Assembly (NCBI RefSeq): GCF_013393325.1
Contig: NZ_QJRC01000095.1
Location: 310,001-374,000, forward strand
Direction: 5' to 3'
Length of the DNA: 64,000 nt
From: Pseudomonas hunanensis
GTDB taxonomy: Bacteria; Pseudomonadota; Gammaproteobacteria; Pseudomonadales; Pseudomonadaceae
Shown: positions 13,512-21,721 of the stretch, one piece after another
How the letters are laid out: every line of letters starts with the position of its first letter
How positions within the stretch are numbered: position 1 is the first letter of the stretch
Position numbers and translations under genes: made by a program
Notes under the pieces: generated by a model
The model's database searches: none
What the model was told of the DNA's origin: nothing
What the model saw: the letters and a program-made list of their open reading frames with translations, nothing else

Positions 13512-13765
13512 CCCGCCTCGCCCTCTGCCTCCTGCTGCTGGCCACCGGCGCCAGCGCAGGCCAAATACCAAGCGGGGTCACCGTCTTCCACGACGATGCC
13601 CGGGGTGCTACCTGCTGGCTCTACGAACAAGGCGTTCGCGGCGGCATCAGCTGCATCCCCGACAGCCAGCTGCATGCCGGCAACCAGCGCCAGCTCTCCC
13701 CGCACGAAACCCAACCCGAACCAACACCCGCTCTGGCGCCTGGGCGCTGGATTGATGAGAGGTAA
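13508..13765 (+). CDS. Small secreted phage protein, 85 residues
   Basis: Coupled by ATGA (13508-13511) to the HNH gene. The N-terminus MTRLALCLLLLATGASAGQI is a clear signal peptide with cleavage expected after ASA. The mature part of about 68 residues has two Cys (TCWLY, ISCIP) that could form a disulfide, and a Pro/Glu-rich end. No family is recognised. An exported protein expressed with early genes might act at the cell envelope. Confidence 0.65.
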   Translation: MTRLALCLLLLATGASAGQIPSGVTVFHDDARGATCWLYEQGVRGGISCIPDSQLHAGNQRQLSPHETQPEPTPALAPGRWIDER

Positions 13766-13770
13766 CAGCT

Positions 13771-14031
13771 GTGACGAACCCATTCGCAATCCGTCAAGAA
13801 TTCGAAGCCTGGGCCGCAGATAAGTGGAATAGCCAGGTGGCCAGCATCGAGGCCGTTCGGTACGAAGGCGGCTACTCAATCAAAGAGATCAACGCAGCCT
13901 GGAGCGCCTGGATAGATTCCCGCGGGGCTGTGACGGTCAAGCTGCCGGTCAATCATCTTCTGCCATCCCATCAGATCATCCGTGCCTGCAAATCCGCGAT
14001 CGAGGCCCAGGGCCTGAAGGTGGCGCCATGA
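13771..14031 (+). CDS. Hypothetical phage protein, 86 residues
   Basis: The GTG start at 13771 follows GAGAGGTAACAGCT. The product (NPFAIRQEFEAWAADKWNSQ, YSIKEINAAWSAWIDSRGAV) shows two similar aromatic-rich helical segments, EFEAWAADKW and INAAWSAWID. Its C-terminus reads AIEAQGLKVAP. It is unrecognised by name. The stop overlaps the next gene as ATGA at 14028-14031. Confidence 0.6.
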   Translation: MTNPFAIRQEFEAWAADKWNSQVASIEAVRYEGGYSIKEINAAWSAWIDSRGAVTVKLPVNHLLPSHQIIRACKSAIEAQGLKVAP

Positions 14032-14432
14032 CCGACCTGATCGAAGTGAAGACGGCCGACCTGGTGGGAGAACAACTGGCCTGGGCCGTAGGCAAGGCAG
14101 AAGGACTGGACGTTAAACTGGCACCACCGGGCTATAACGGGATTCCCTGGCGGGTATTCGTTCGCTACACCGGCGAGGTCACCATCCACGATGCGCGCTA
14201 TGACCCGCACGAAAACTGGGCTGTGGGGGGATCGCTTCTTCACAAGTACAACGTCGACCTTTCAGTCGAGCGGCGAGGACGAATTCACTGCTATCTGTGC
14301 AACGACGATGGCGTGCCAACCGAATTCCGAGACGGGATGTACGGTGAGACACACCTTATCGCAGCTTGCAGGTGCATAGTCTTGAACAAGCTTGGCCTCA
14401 TCGTCCAAGTACCCAATCAGCTATGCCAATGA
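14028..14432 (+). CDS. DUF2591 (NinX-like) phage protein
   Basis: The 134-residue product begins MTDLIEVKTADLVGEQLAWA VGKAEGLDV-like, the hallmark of the DUF2591/NinX family of lambdoid and other phages, function unknown. The family signature continues with conserved aromatic residues (WRVFVRYTGE) and YDPHENWAVGG. It ends the run of coupled early genes before the opposing NUDIX gene. Confidence 0.72.
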   Translation: MTDLIEVKTADLVGEQLAWAVGKAEGLDVKLAPPGYNGIPWRVFVRYTGEVTIHDARYDPHENWAVGGSLLHKYNVDLSVERRGRIHCYLCNDDGVPTEFRDGMYGETHLIAACRCIVLNKLGLIVQVPNQLCQ

Positions 14433-14492
14433 TCCTACCCCTGATGTACATCACCCTCCTGGTCTACAGGGATGGTCAGAGGTAACCAAGAT

Positions 14493-14885
14493 CTATGCCG
14501 AAAGAGCCGGAAGCTCTTTCGACAGCAATGCAACGGCTGCAGGATTGAGCGATGTGCGGCTTAGGTCGCCACGTGACACCCATTTACAGGCGGCAATTTC
14601 ATTACGCGGGGCAGCCCGATCTAGATCGCTAACACATGCAGTGAAGACATGATGAAGCGTGTTGCCGGCTTCCAGGCTGCAGAGTTCGAGCAAATTGTGG
14701 GAGTGCAAACCTGTCTCCTCCTCAAGTTCGCGAGTAGCAGCTTGTTGCGGGGTTTCACCTAGTTCGATTACGCCGCCAGGAAAGTTCCACTTCCCGCCCT
14801 TTCTGCGCACCAGCAATACCTTGCCACTACGCAAGCAGATGATTGTGGCTCTTTCCTTGGTTGGCTTCTGTTGTCTTTGTGGCAT
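14493..14885 (-). CDS. NUDIX hydrolase, prophage cargo
   Basis: The 130-residue protein has a complete Nudix box, GGVIELGETPQQAATRELEE ETGL (residues about 37-60), with the Arg-Glu and Glu-Glu metal ligands in place. It hydrolyses a nucleoside-diphosphate-linked substrate by family; KWNFPGG resembles MutT/ADP-ribose types, but specificity cannot be called. It is transcribed leftward against the early operon with a weak ribosome binding site, so it probably has its own promoter. It sits between the last early gene and the excisionase, a frequent place for accessory genes. Confidence 0.8.
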   Translation of the reverse strand: MPQRQQKPTKERATIICLRSGKVLLVRRKGGKWNFPGGVIELGETPQQAATRELEEETGLHSHNLLELCSLEAGNTLHHVFTACVSDLDRAAPRNEIAACKWVSRGDLSRTSLNPAAVALLSKELPALSA

Positions 14886-15107
14886 CTATTTGTTCATCAC
14901 GATTTGTGGGCGCCGAGAACCCCCAACGCATTTCAAATGCTTCCTCACTTCTTCGATGACAAGCAGATGTTACACAGAGTTCATATGCACGAGCCCAAAC
15001 TCTAGGAGCCCACCTAACCCCTCCCCGTACCTACTCAAGTCCGCCAGCCAGGCGGAAACGTATCGGTGACACCACCAATCTGCCGCCACCGGCGGCGTGG
15101 AGACCCT

Positions 15108-15482
15108 ATGCATTCAAAAAGGAAAAAGCCAGGCGATGAACACGCCGAGCAAGAACAAGCCGCTGCCCACGAAATGGACAAGGTGACGGAAGAGAAGATG
15201 GCCGACCTGCTGGGTATTACGCTGCGTGCGCTTCAAACCAGGCGCCAGCGCGGGAAGATCCCCGAGGGCGTCTGGAATAGACACGGCCGCAACATCATGT
15301 ACAGCAGATGGAGATATGAGGAATGGCTCGAAAGCCTGTGGGTCTGCCCCCTGGAATTGAAATCCGAGGAGACTCGCTCCGAATCCGTTTCACTTGGAAC
15401 GGTGAGCGTCGCGGGGAAACCGTCGCACATCCCCCGACAGCGCAGGGGATCAAAGCTGCCAGCCGTTTACGTGATCAAGTAG
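15108..15482 (+). CDS. Putative excisionase (helix-turn-helix protein before integrase)
   Basis: The core (DKVTEEKMADLLGITLRALQ, TRRQRGKIPEGVW, MYSRWRYEEWLESLW; residues about 23-80) looks like a winged-helix excisionase, which bends attachment-site DNA and steers the integrase towards excision. I chose ATG 15108 after GGAG (15099-15102); GTG 15066 is less likely. The frame stays open 160 bases into the integrase gene, so its last 53 residues (to PAVYVIK) are read from DNA that also encodes the integrase N-terminus. Whether that tail is made or a shorter protein is enough is not visible. Confidence 0.65.
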   Translation: MHSKRKKPGDEHAEQEQAAAHEMDKVTEEKMADLLGITLRALQTRRQRGKIPEGVWNRHGRNIMYSRWRYEEWLESLWVCPLELKSEETRSESVSLGTVSVAGKPSHIPRQRRGSKLPAVYVIK

Positions 15483-16537
15483 TCAACCTCATTCGGCACA
15501 ACTTGCTTGATGACGAGAAGTACGCCGAGCTCTTCCCGGGCTCGGAGGCGGCACGGCAAGCTGCAGATACTATTCCTAGCCTGGGCGCCTACACACAGAT
15601 GTGGCTGGATAGTCGAGACATCGTTCAGGGCACCCGGGACAACTACAAGAGCGTCTTCAACATCTATTGGATGCCCTACCTCGGCTTACGCCGGATCGAC
15701 ATGATCACGCCTACCATGCTTCGTGGAGTTATCTCGCAGATCCAATGGACGTCGGTCGGGGTCAAGCGCAATGCAATCATCAAGCTGGCGAGCGTGTTCA
15801 AAACAGCGGTTTTCGACGGTTTGATCACCAAGAACCCTACCGCATCGCTCGACAAACCTAGGGTTGTAAAAAAAGTTGTGGACCCTTACACCAGGTCGGA
15901 GGCAGAGACGATTATCTCGCACCTCTACACGACTCTTCAGAAATACTGCCAGATCTACGCTGCGTTCTTCGAGTTCTGCTTCTTCACCGGGGTCCGGCCT
16001 GGCGAAGCCATGGGCCTGAAGTGGGAGGATGTCGACCTGGATCAGCGATCAGCAACGATTCGCCGAATCATCGTCAATCGGGCGCCTGAGGAACGTACGA
16101 AGACCAAGTATCACCGGGTGGTGTTGCTCAACGAGCGCGCGCTGAACGCCATCAATCAGGCCCAGCGGATGGCGACACTTCGACGCATGGCATCCAAATC
16201 GGCCCACCCTGTAAGCCCATTTGTGTTCCAACCGAGCAAAGGTGGGCTGTGGATCAACGAGCCAAGTGTTACAATCCGCCACTTCAAATCAGCGCTCAAG
16301 GCGCTGAACATCCGTGAACGCCGTCAGTACGACACCCGCCACACCTACGCAACCATGTGCCTAATGTCTGGGATGAACCCTGCGTTCATAGCGAACCAGC
16401 TTGGCCACAGCGTTGAGATGTTGCTTTCTACCTACGCGAAATGGATCAGCTCCTCCTCGGACTGGAGGGAGCTGGAGAAGCTGCCGCCCCGAGTCGAATT
16501 GGCCCAAAATTGGCCCAAAACTGACACGAAGGCCTAA
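15323..16537 (+). CDS. int: Tyrosine-type phage integrase
   Basis: The 404-residue protein has an N-terminal arm-binding region like DUF3596 (residues 1-60, LPPGIEIRGDSLRIRFTW), a core-binding domain (about 85-175) and a catalytic domain. Catalytic residues: Arg in TGVRPGEAMGL, Lys in TKTKYHRVV, Arg in YDTRHTYAT (a Tyr stands where the first His usually is), His in QLGHS, and Tyr in LLSTYAKW. It inserts and, with Xis, excises the prophage. It overlaps the excisionase frame by 160 bases and ends 33 bases before the host ybiT start. Confidence 0.92.
   Translation: MARKPVGLPPGIEIRGDSLRIRFTWNGERRGETVAHPPTAQGIKAASRLRDQVVNLIRHNLLDDEKYAELFPGSEAARQAADTIPSLGAYTQMWLDSRDIVQGTRDNYKSVFNIYWMPYLGLRRIDMITPTMLRGVISQIQWTSVGVKRNAIIKLASVFKTAVFDGLITKNPTASLDKPRVVKKVVDPYTRSEAETIISHLYTTLQKYCQIYAAFFEFCFFTGVRPGEAMGLKWEDVDLDQRSATIRRIIVNRAPEERTKTKYHRVVLLNERALNAINQAQRMATLRRMASKSAHPVSPFVFQPSKGGLWINEPSVTIRHFKSALKALNIRERRQYDTRHTYATMCLMSGMNPAFIANQLGHSVEMLLSTYAKWISSSSDWRELEKLPPRVELAQNWPKTDTKA
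16498..16519. repeat. 11-bp tandem repeat at the 3' end of the integrase gene
   Basis: ATTGGCCCAAA occurs twice in tandem, each copy containing the dyad TTGG-C-CCAA. It codes the last residues of the integrase (ELAQNWPK). Because it lies next to the expected attachment site it could be an integrase arm or core site. Confidence 0.45.
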
Positions 16538-16569
16538 ATACACCTCTGGAACCCCCGCAGGACAAGCAC
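16538..16569. other. Probable prophage/chromosome junction (attachment site region)
   Basis: Between the integrase stop and host ybiT lie 32 bases (AATACACCTCTGGAACCCCC and GCAGGACAAGCAC). All genes to the left are phage-type and all to the right are host. One attachment site should lie here or in the adjacent ends; its partner is beyond the left edge, so the duplicated core cannot be read. No tRNA gene is present. Confidence 0.5.
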
Positions 16570-18156
16570 TTGATCTCCACAGCTAACATCACCATGCAGT
16601 TCGGCTCCAAGCCGCTGTTCGAAAACGTTTCCGTCAAATTCAACAACGGCAACCGCTACGGCCTGATCGGCGCCAACGGTTGCGGCAAGTCGACCTTCAT
16701 GAAAATCCTTGGCGGTGACCTGGAGCCGTCCGGTGGCCAGGTCATGCTCGAGCCGAACACCCGCCTGGGTAAACTGCGCCAAGACCAGTTCGCCTACGAG
16801 GAATTCACCGTGATCGACACGGTGATCATGGGCCACGGCCAATTGTGGAAGGTCAAGGCCGAGCGTGACCGTATCTACTCGCTGCCGGAAATGACCGAGG
16901 AAGACGGCATGGCCGTCGCCGAGCTGGAAACCGAATTCGCTGAAATGGACGGCTACACCGCCGAATCCCGTGCCGGTGAACTGCTGCTGGGCCTGGGTAT
17001 TCCGCTGGAGCAGCACTTCGGCCCGATGAGCGAAGTGGCACCGGGCTGGAAGCTGCGTGTACTGCTGGCCCAGGCGCTGTTCTCGGACCCGGACGTGCTG
17101 CTGCTCGACGAACCGACCAACCACCTGGACATCAACACCATTCGCTGGCTGGAAACGATCCTCACGGCGCGTAACAGCACCATGATCATCATTTCCCACG
17201 ACCGGCACTTCCTCAACAGCGTCTGCACCCACATGGCTGACCTGGATTACGGCGAACTGCGCCTGTTCCCTGGCAACTATGACGAGTACATGACCGCGGC
17301 CACCCAGTCGCGTGAGCAACTGCTGTCGGACAACGCCAAGAAAAAGGCCCAGATCGCCGAGCTGCAGACCTTCGTCAGCCGCTTCTCGGCCAACGCCTCG
17401 AAAGCCAAGCAGGCGACTTCGCGTGCCAAGCAGATCGACAAGATCCAACTGGCCGAGGTCAAGCCGTCCAGCCGCGTCAGCCCGTTCATTCGCTTCGAGC
17501 AGACGAAAAAGCTGCACCGCCAGGCAGTGGTCGTCGAAAAAATGGCCAAAGCCTTCGACGACAAGGTGCTGTTTAAGAACTTCGACATTACCGTCGAAGC
17601 GGGCGAGCGCGTTGCAATCATCGGCCCCAACGGTATTGGCAAAACCACCCTGCTGCGCACCCTGGTTGGCGAAATGACCCCGGATGCAGGCTCGGTGAAG
17701 TGGACCGACAGCGCTGAGGTGGGCTACTACGCCCAGGACCACGCCCACGACTTCGAAGACGACCTGAGCCTGTTCGACTGGATGGGCCAGTGGACCTCCG
17801 GCGAGCAAGTGATCCGCGGCACCTTGGGGCGGATGCTGTTCTCCAACGACGAAATCCTCAAGTCGGTGAAGGTGATTTCCGGTGGTGAGCAAGGTCGCAT
17901 GCTGTTCGGCAAGCTGATCCTGCAGAAGCCGAACGTGCTGGTAATGGACGAGCCGACCAACCACCTGGACATGGAATCGATCGAGGCGCTGAACCTGGCG
18001 CTGGAAAACTACCCAGGCACCCTGCTGTTCGTCAGCCACGACCGCGAATTCGTGTCGTCGCTGGCCACGCGCATCATCGAGCTGTCGCCCGATGGCGTGG
18101 TGGACTTCAGCGGTACCTATGACGATTACCTGCGTAGCCAGGGCGTATTGGTCTGA
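16570..18156 (+). CDS. ybiT: ABC-F family ATPase YbiT
   Basis: The 528-residue protein has two ABC ATPase domains in tandem and no membrane part, the ABC-F plan of ribosome-associated translation factors. Walker A motifs are GANGCGKST (about 35-43) and GPNGIGKTT (about 352-360). Both Walker B regions read DEPTNHLD, and the second signature is ISGGEQ. The interdomain linker begins YDEYMTAATQSREQ. Length and sequence fit YbiT. The start is TTG 16570 after CAGGA; no ATG is available. With the prophage 33 bases upstream, the native promoter may be displaced and transcription may come from the integrase operon or the junction. Confidence 0.9.
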   Translation: MISTANITMQFGSKPLFENVSVKFNNGNRYGLIGANGCGKSTFMKILGGDLEPSGGQVMLEPNTRLGKLRQDQFAYEEFTVIDTVIMGHGQLWKVKAERDRIYSLPEMTEEDGMAVAELETEFAEMDGYTAESRAGELLLGLGIPLEQHFGPMSEVAPGWKLRVLLAQALFSDPDVLLLDEPTNHLDINTIRWLETILTARNSTMIIISHDRHFLNSVCTHMADLDYGELRLFPGNYDEYMTAATQSREQLLSDNAKKKAQIAELQTFVSRFSANASKAKQATSRAKQIDKIQLAEVKPSSRVSPFIRFEQTKKLHRQAVVVEKMAKAFDDKVLFKNFDITVEAGERVAIIGPNGIGKTTLLRTLVGEMTPDAGSVKWTDSAEVGYYAQDHAHDFEDDLSLFDWMGQWTSGEQVIRGTLGRMLFSNDEILKSVKVISGGEQGRMLFGKLILQKPNVLVMDEPTNHLDMESIEALNLALENYPGTLLFVSHDREFVSSLATRIIELSPDGVVDFSGTYDDYLRSQGVLV

Positions 18157-18186
18157 TTGACGGGTAAGGCCTGGCCATCTGAGGTG

Positions 18187-18228
18187 GCTGGGCCGGCCTC
18201 TTGGCAGCACAAGGCTGCTCCTACAGGT
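18187..18228. repeat. REP-like palindrome remnant
   Basis: GGGCCGGCCTCTTGGCAGCA followed by AAGGCTGCTCCTACAGG resembles the P. putida REP unit. It lies between ybiT and the MFS gene in the 196-base gap, which holds no gene. Confidence 0.5.
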
Positions 18229-18352
18229 GAAGTACCTGCTACCAATCCTGAAGGTGGGTATCCCCCGACGAGTAATTCGTTAGCCTGCTTTCATTTATTT
18301 CGCGCAGCGGCCATGATGGGGCCACGCCCAACCGCCCGCCCGCGAAGAGCCC

Positions 18353-19534
18353 ATGACCGCGCAACAACCCGCCCCCACCAGCAATACGCTGCAGATCCTG
18401 TCGATCGTTTTCTACACCTTCATTGCCTTCCTCTGCATCGGCTTGCCGATTGCAGTACTGCCCAGCTATGTGCACGACCAACTCGGCTTTGGCGCAGTGA
18501 TCGCTGGGGTAACGATTGGCCTGCAATACCTGGCCACGCTGCTTAGCCGCCCGTTTGCGGGGAAGGTGGCGGACACCTTGGGTGGTAAACGGGCCATCCG
18601 CTTCGGCCTGTTGGGGATTGCCGGTTGCGGTGTGCTGACGTTGTTCTCGGCCTGGACCTTGAGCGCCCCACTGCTGAGCCTGACCCTGTTACTCGGCGGG
18701 CGTTTGCTACTGGGTGTCGCCCAAGGGTTGATCGGGGTGGCCACCTTGAGCTGGGGCATCAGCCAGGTCGGCCCCGAGCACACGGCCAGGGTGATCTCAT
18801 GGAACGGTATCGCCTCCTATGGCGCTATCGCCATCGGTGCACCGCTGGGCGTACTGGCCGTGGACGGGCTGGACTTCAGCGTACTGGGGCCGACCTTGCT
18901 GGTACTGGCAACCCTTGCTCTGCTGGTGCTGCGCAAGCGCCCCGGCGTGGTAGTGGTACGCGGCGAGCGTCTGCCCTTCTGGTCAGCGTTCGGCCGGGTT
19001 GCGCCGTGTGGCCTGGGCCTGACCTTGGCCTCGATCGGCTACGGCACCCTGACCACCTTCGTTACCCTCTACTACCTCGAGCGCGGCTGGGCAGGCGCGG
19101 CCTGGTGCCTGAGTGCGTTCGGTGTGTGCTTCATCATTTCGCGGCTGCTGTTCGTCAACGCGGTCAACCGCTTTGGTGGCTACAACGTGGCAGTAGCCTG
19201 CATGGCCACCGAAGTGCTCGGCCTGTGCCTGCTGTGGCTGGCGCCCTCGCCGCCCTGGGCGCTGGTTGGCGCCGGGCTGACCGGTTTCGGGCTCTCGCTG
19301 GTGTACCCGGCACTGGGCGTGGAGGCGATCAAGCAGGTGCCCAGCAGCAGCCGCGGCGCGGGGTTGGGTGCCTATGCGGTGTTCTTCGACATGGCGCTGG
19401 CCATCGCCGGCCCCGTGATGGGGGCCGTAGCCGTGCACCTGGGCTATGCCTCGATTTTCTGCGTGGCGGCCCTGCTCGCCCTGGCCGGGGTCGGCCTAAC
19501 GTTGCTGCTGGCGCGGCGTGCCCGTCGCAGCTGA
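18353..19534 (+). CDS. MFS transporter, YfcJ/YhhS-like
   Basis: The 393-residue membrane protein has about twelve hydrophobic segments and MFS loop motifs: the 2-3 loop SRPFAGKVADTLGGKRAI (about 62-80) and a segment-5 motif AIGAPLGVLAV. Sequence is closest to the YfcJ/YhhS (UPF0226) group of putative sugar or drug exporters. No substrate can be called. GAAGAG precedes the ATG. Its last 39 bases overlap the 3' end of the convergent hydrolase gene. Confidence 0.8.
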   Translation: MTAQQPAPTSNTLQILSIVFYTFIAFLCIGLPIAVLPSYVHDQLGFGAVIAGVTIGLQYLATLLSRPFAGKVADTLGGKRAIRFGLLGIAGCGVLTLFSAWTLSAPLLSLTLLLGGRLLLGVAQGLIGVATLSWGISQVGPEHTARVISWNGIASYGAIAIGAPLGVLAVDGLDFSVLGPTLLVLATLALLVLRKRPGVVVVRGERLPFWSAFGRVAPCGLGLTLASIGYGTLTTFVTLYYLERGWAGAAWCLSAFGVCFIISRLLFVNAVNRFGGYNVAVACMATEVLGLCLLWLAPSPPWALVGAGLTGFGLSLVYPALGVEAIKQVPSSSRGAGLGAYAVFFDMALAIAGPVMGAVAVHLGYASIFCVAALLALAGVGLTLLLARRARRS

Positions 19535-20542
19535 GCGTTCGGCGGGCTCTGGTGCCCCCAAAGCCTGGCTGAAAAATGCTGCCGTTTCACGTTGCAGCGA
19601 GCGATGGATATGCCGCCTGTCGACGCCGTCGGCGTCCTTGCACAGCGCCGGCATCCGCGCATATTGCTCGGCATCGCAATGGGCCATGAACACGAAATGC
19701 CCGGCACCGGCCAACAGGCGATAGTCTGGCGTGACTGGCAGCTTGCGGGCCAAGGCTTCGGCATTTCGGTCCACGGCCACCAGTTGATCGCTGTCGCCGC
19801 TGTAGATCAGCGCGGGTATCTGCACCCCGGCCAGTGCATGACGACCGAACAATAGGCTTAGCGGCGCCATCAACATCACAGCACCCACTCGCGGATCAGC
19901 CTCAGGCGCGAGCTCGCTGCGGTCGGCGATCAGTATGCCGTGGGTCTTGCAGGCGTCAGCGTCATTCGGGCGCTCTAGGCAATACTGACGCAACCGATCC
20001 AGATCAGGGCGCGCGCCAGACAGGATCAACGCGGTTTCGCCGCCTGCCGAGTAGCCGATCACGCCCACCTTGCCTTCATTCAGATAGGGCCCGACCACGG
20101 CATCATCGCGTGCAGCGCTAATGGCGGCGCTGACTTGCAGCGGCCGCCCATAAAGATTGCTCAGGGTGCCCAGGCGACTGTGGTCGCGCGCGTTGTCCCC
20201 TGGGTGCACCACCGCGACCACCACGAACCCTTGGCGCGCCAACGACGTGGCAAGGTAGTGCAAGGCCAACGGGCTGCCGTTATTGCCGTGAGACAGTACC
20301 AGTAACGGGAACCGGCCCATGGCAACGGGCGCTTCTTCGGCCACTTCGACCGGGTACCCATCTATGCGGCTGCTCCGGGTTGCGCCATTGGCCGGGTAGA
20401 ACGCCAACGCTTGCATCGGGCGGCTATCGACCGGGTCGGCCAGGGTCATGTGGTGCAGGCCGGCAACCCAGGGCGCGGCTTCGGCGCGGGCCAACAGGCC
20501 GCCGAGCAGAGCCAGCGCCAACAAGCAGCGAGGAATGGTCAT
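19496..20542 (-). CDS. Secreted alpha/beta hydrolase (dienelactone hydrolase-like)
   Basis: The 348-residue protein starts with a signal peptide (MTIPRCLLALALLGGLLARA EAA). The fold shows LLVLSHGNNGS (oxyanion region, about 80-90), the nucleophile elbow GYSAGG (Ser near 166), an acidic region SGDSDQLV, and the catalytic His in GAGHFVFM. It resembles periplasmic predicted dienelactone hydrolase/PAF-acetylhydrolase-like enzymes whose substrate is unknown. It overlaps the convergent transporter gene by 39 bases, so the two transcripts are antisense at their ends. Confidence 0.78.
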   Translation of the reverse strand: MTIPRCLLALALLGGLLARAEAAPWVAGLHHMTLADPVDSRPMQALAFYPANGATRSSRIDGYPVEVAEEAPVAMGRFPLLVLSHGNNGSPLALHYLATSLARQGFVVVAVVHPGDNARDHSRLGTLSNLYGRPLQVSAAISAARDDAVVGPYLNEGKVGVIGYSAGGETALILSGARPDLDRLRQYCLERPNDADACKTHGILIADRSELAPEADPRVGAVMLMAPLSLLFGRHALAGVQIPALIYSGDSDQLVAVDRNAEALARKLPVTPDYRLLAGAGHFVFMAHCDAEQYARMPALCKDADGVDRRHIHRSLQRETAAFFSQALGAPEPAERSAATGTPRQQQR

Positions 20543-20741
20543 CGGCCGGCGGTTCCTTGCAGGGCGAAGTGATGGCCCAGCATAAAACCGGCCGGGCCTG
20601 TGCCGGATGAAAACTGGATGAAAACGCCGTCATGCATGTCGCGCTTGCGCCCTATGCATTTGCGCATTGCGTCGAACCCGTGGCATAGATGCAGGTCCAC
20701 GTCTTACGTGACCGTTTCGCGCCAATGAAGGAGATTCATGC

Positions 20742-21581
20742 ATGAGCAAGCCCGCCTACGTGCCACCCAAGGTCTGGCGCAACGACGCAGCGTCCGGCGG
20801 CCAGTTCGCCAGCATCAACCGCCCGGTTGCCGGCCCGACTCACGACAAGGAGCTACCGCTAGGCAAGCACCCGCTGCAGCTGTATTCCCTTGCCACGCCC
20901 AATGGGGTGAAGGTCACCATTGCCCTTGAAGAACTGCTCGCCTTGGGCCACGCCAATGCCGAATACGATGCCTGGCTGATCCGCATCGGCGAAGGCGACC
21001 AGTTTTCCAGTGGCTTTGTCCAGGTCAACCCCAACTCGAAGATCCCTGCCCTGCTCGACCGCAGCGTCGAACCGCCTGTACGGGTATTCGAATCGGGTTC
21101 GATCCTGCTGTACCTGGCGGACAAGTTCGGTGCACTGCTGCCAAAATCGCCAGCTGCACGTACCGAGAGCCTGAACTGGCTGTTCTGGCAGATGGGCGCT
21201 GCACCCTACCTGGGCGGTGGCTTTGGCCACTTCTACGTATATGCCCCAGAAAAATTCGAGTACGCCATCAACCGCTTCACCATGGAAGCCAAGCGTCAAC
21301 TGGATGTACTCGACCGCCGTCTGGGCGAGAGCCGCTACCTGGGCGGCGAGGAGTACAGTATCGCCGACATTGCCGTGTGGCCTTGGTATGGCCAGCTGGT
21401 GCGCGGCAACTTGTACGGCGCCGCTGAGTTCCTGGCGGTTGACGAATACCCCAACGTACAGCGCTGGGCCGAGGAAATTGCCCTGCGCCCGGCGGTACAA
21501 CGCGGTACCCGTGTCAACCGTACCTGGGGCGATGAAGACAGCCAGGTGCCGGAGCGCCATTCAGCGGCAGACCTGGATTAA
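20742..21581 (+). CDS. yghU: Glutathione S-transferase family protein YghU (disulfide-bond reductase)
   Basis: The 279-residue protein has a thioredoxin-fold N-terminal domain after a long N-terminal extension (LQLYSLATPNGVKVTIALEE, about 45-64) and a helical GST C-terminal domain (EYSIADIAVWPWYGQLVRGN). VNPNSKIPALLD and FESGSILLYLADKFG are the glutathione-binding features. The sequence closely follows E. coli YghU, which binds two glutathiones and reduces disulfides. The start ATG 20742 follows AAGGAG; an overlapping out-of-frame ATG lies at 20738. Confidence 0.9.
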   Translation: MSKPAYVPPKVWRNDAASGGQFASINRPVAGPTHDKELPLGKHPLQLYSLATPNGVKVTIALEELLALGHANAEYDAWLIRIGEGDQFSSGFVQVNPNSKIPALLDRSVEPPVRVFESGSILLYLADKFGALLPKSPAARTESLNWLFWQMGAAPYLGGGFGHFYVYAPEKFEYAINRFTMEAKRQLDVLDRRLGESRYLGGEEYSIADIAVWPWYGQLVRGNLYGAAEFLAVDEYPNVQRWAEEIALRPAVQRGTRVNRTWGDEDSQVPERHSAADLD

Positions 21582-21721
21582 CTGCTGGCCGGGGTCGCTG
21601 CGCGACCCCGACAATGCCCGCCTGCATAAAACCATTTGCCCCTGCGCAAACCTGCGCCCACCAAGCCCTTCTTGTACACTCCTCGCACTAGCCCCCACCT
21701 GCACATTTTTTTGGTGAACGC

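Noticed and set aside
16520..16570. tRNA gene as the prophage attachment site
   Set aside because: No cloverleaf or tRNA 3' end can be drawn at the integrase end.
16534..18210. 558-codon minus-strand open frame over ybiT
   Set aside because: It is a G+C-driven shadow of the clear ABC-F gene; the translation is low-complexity His/Gln/Val-rich and has no family resemblance.
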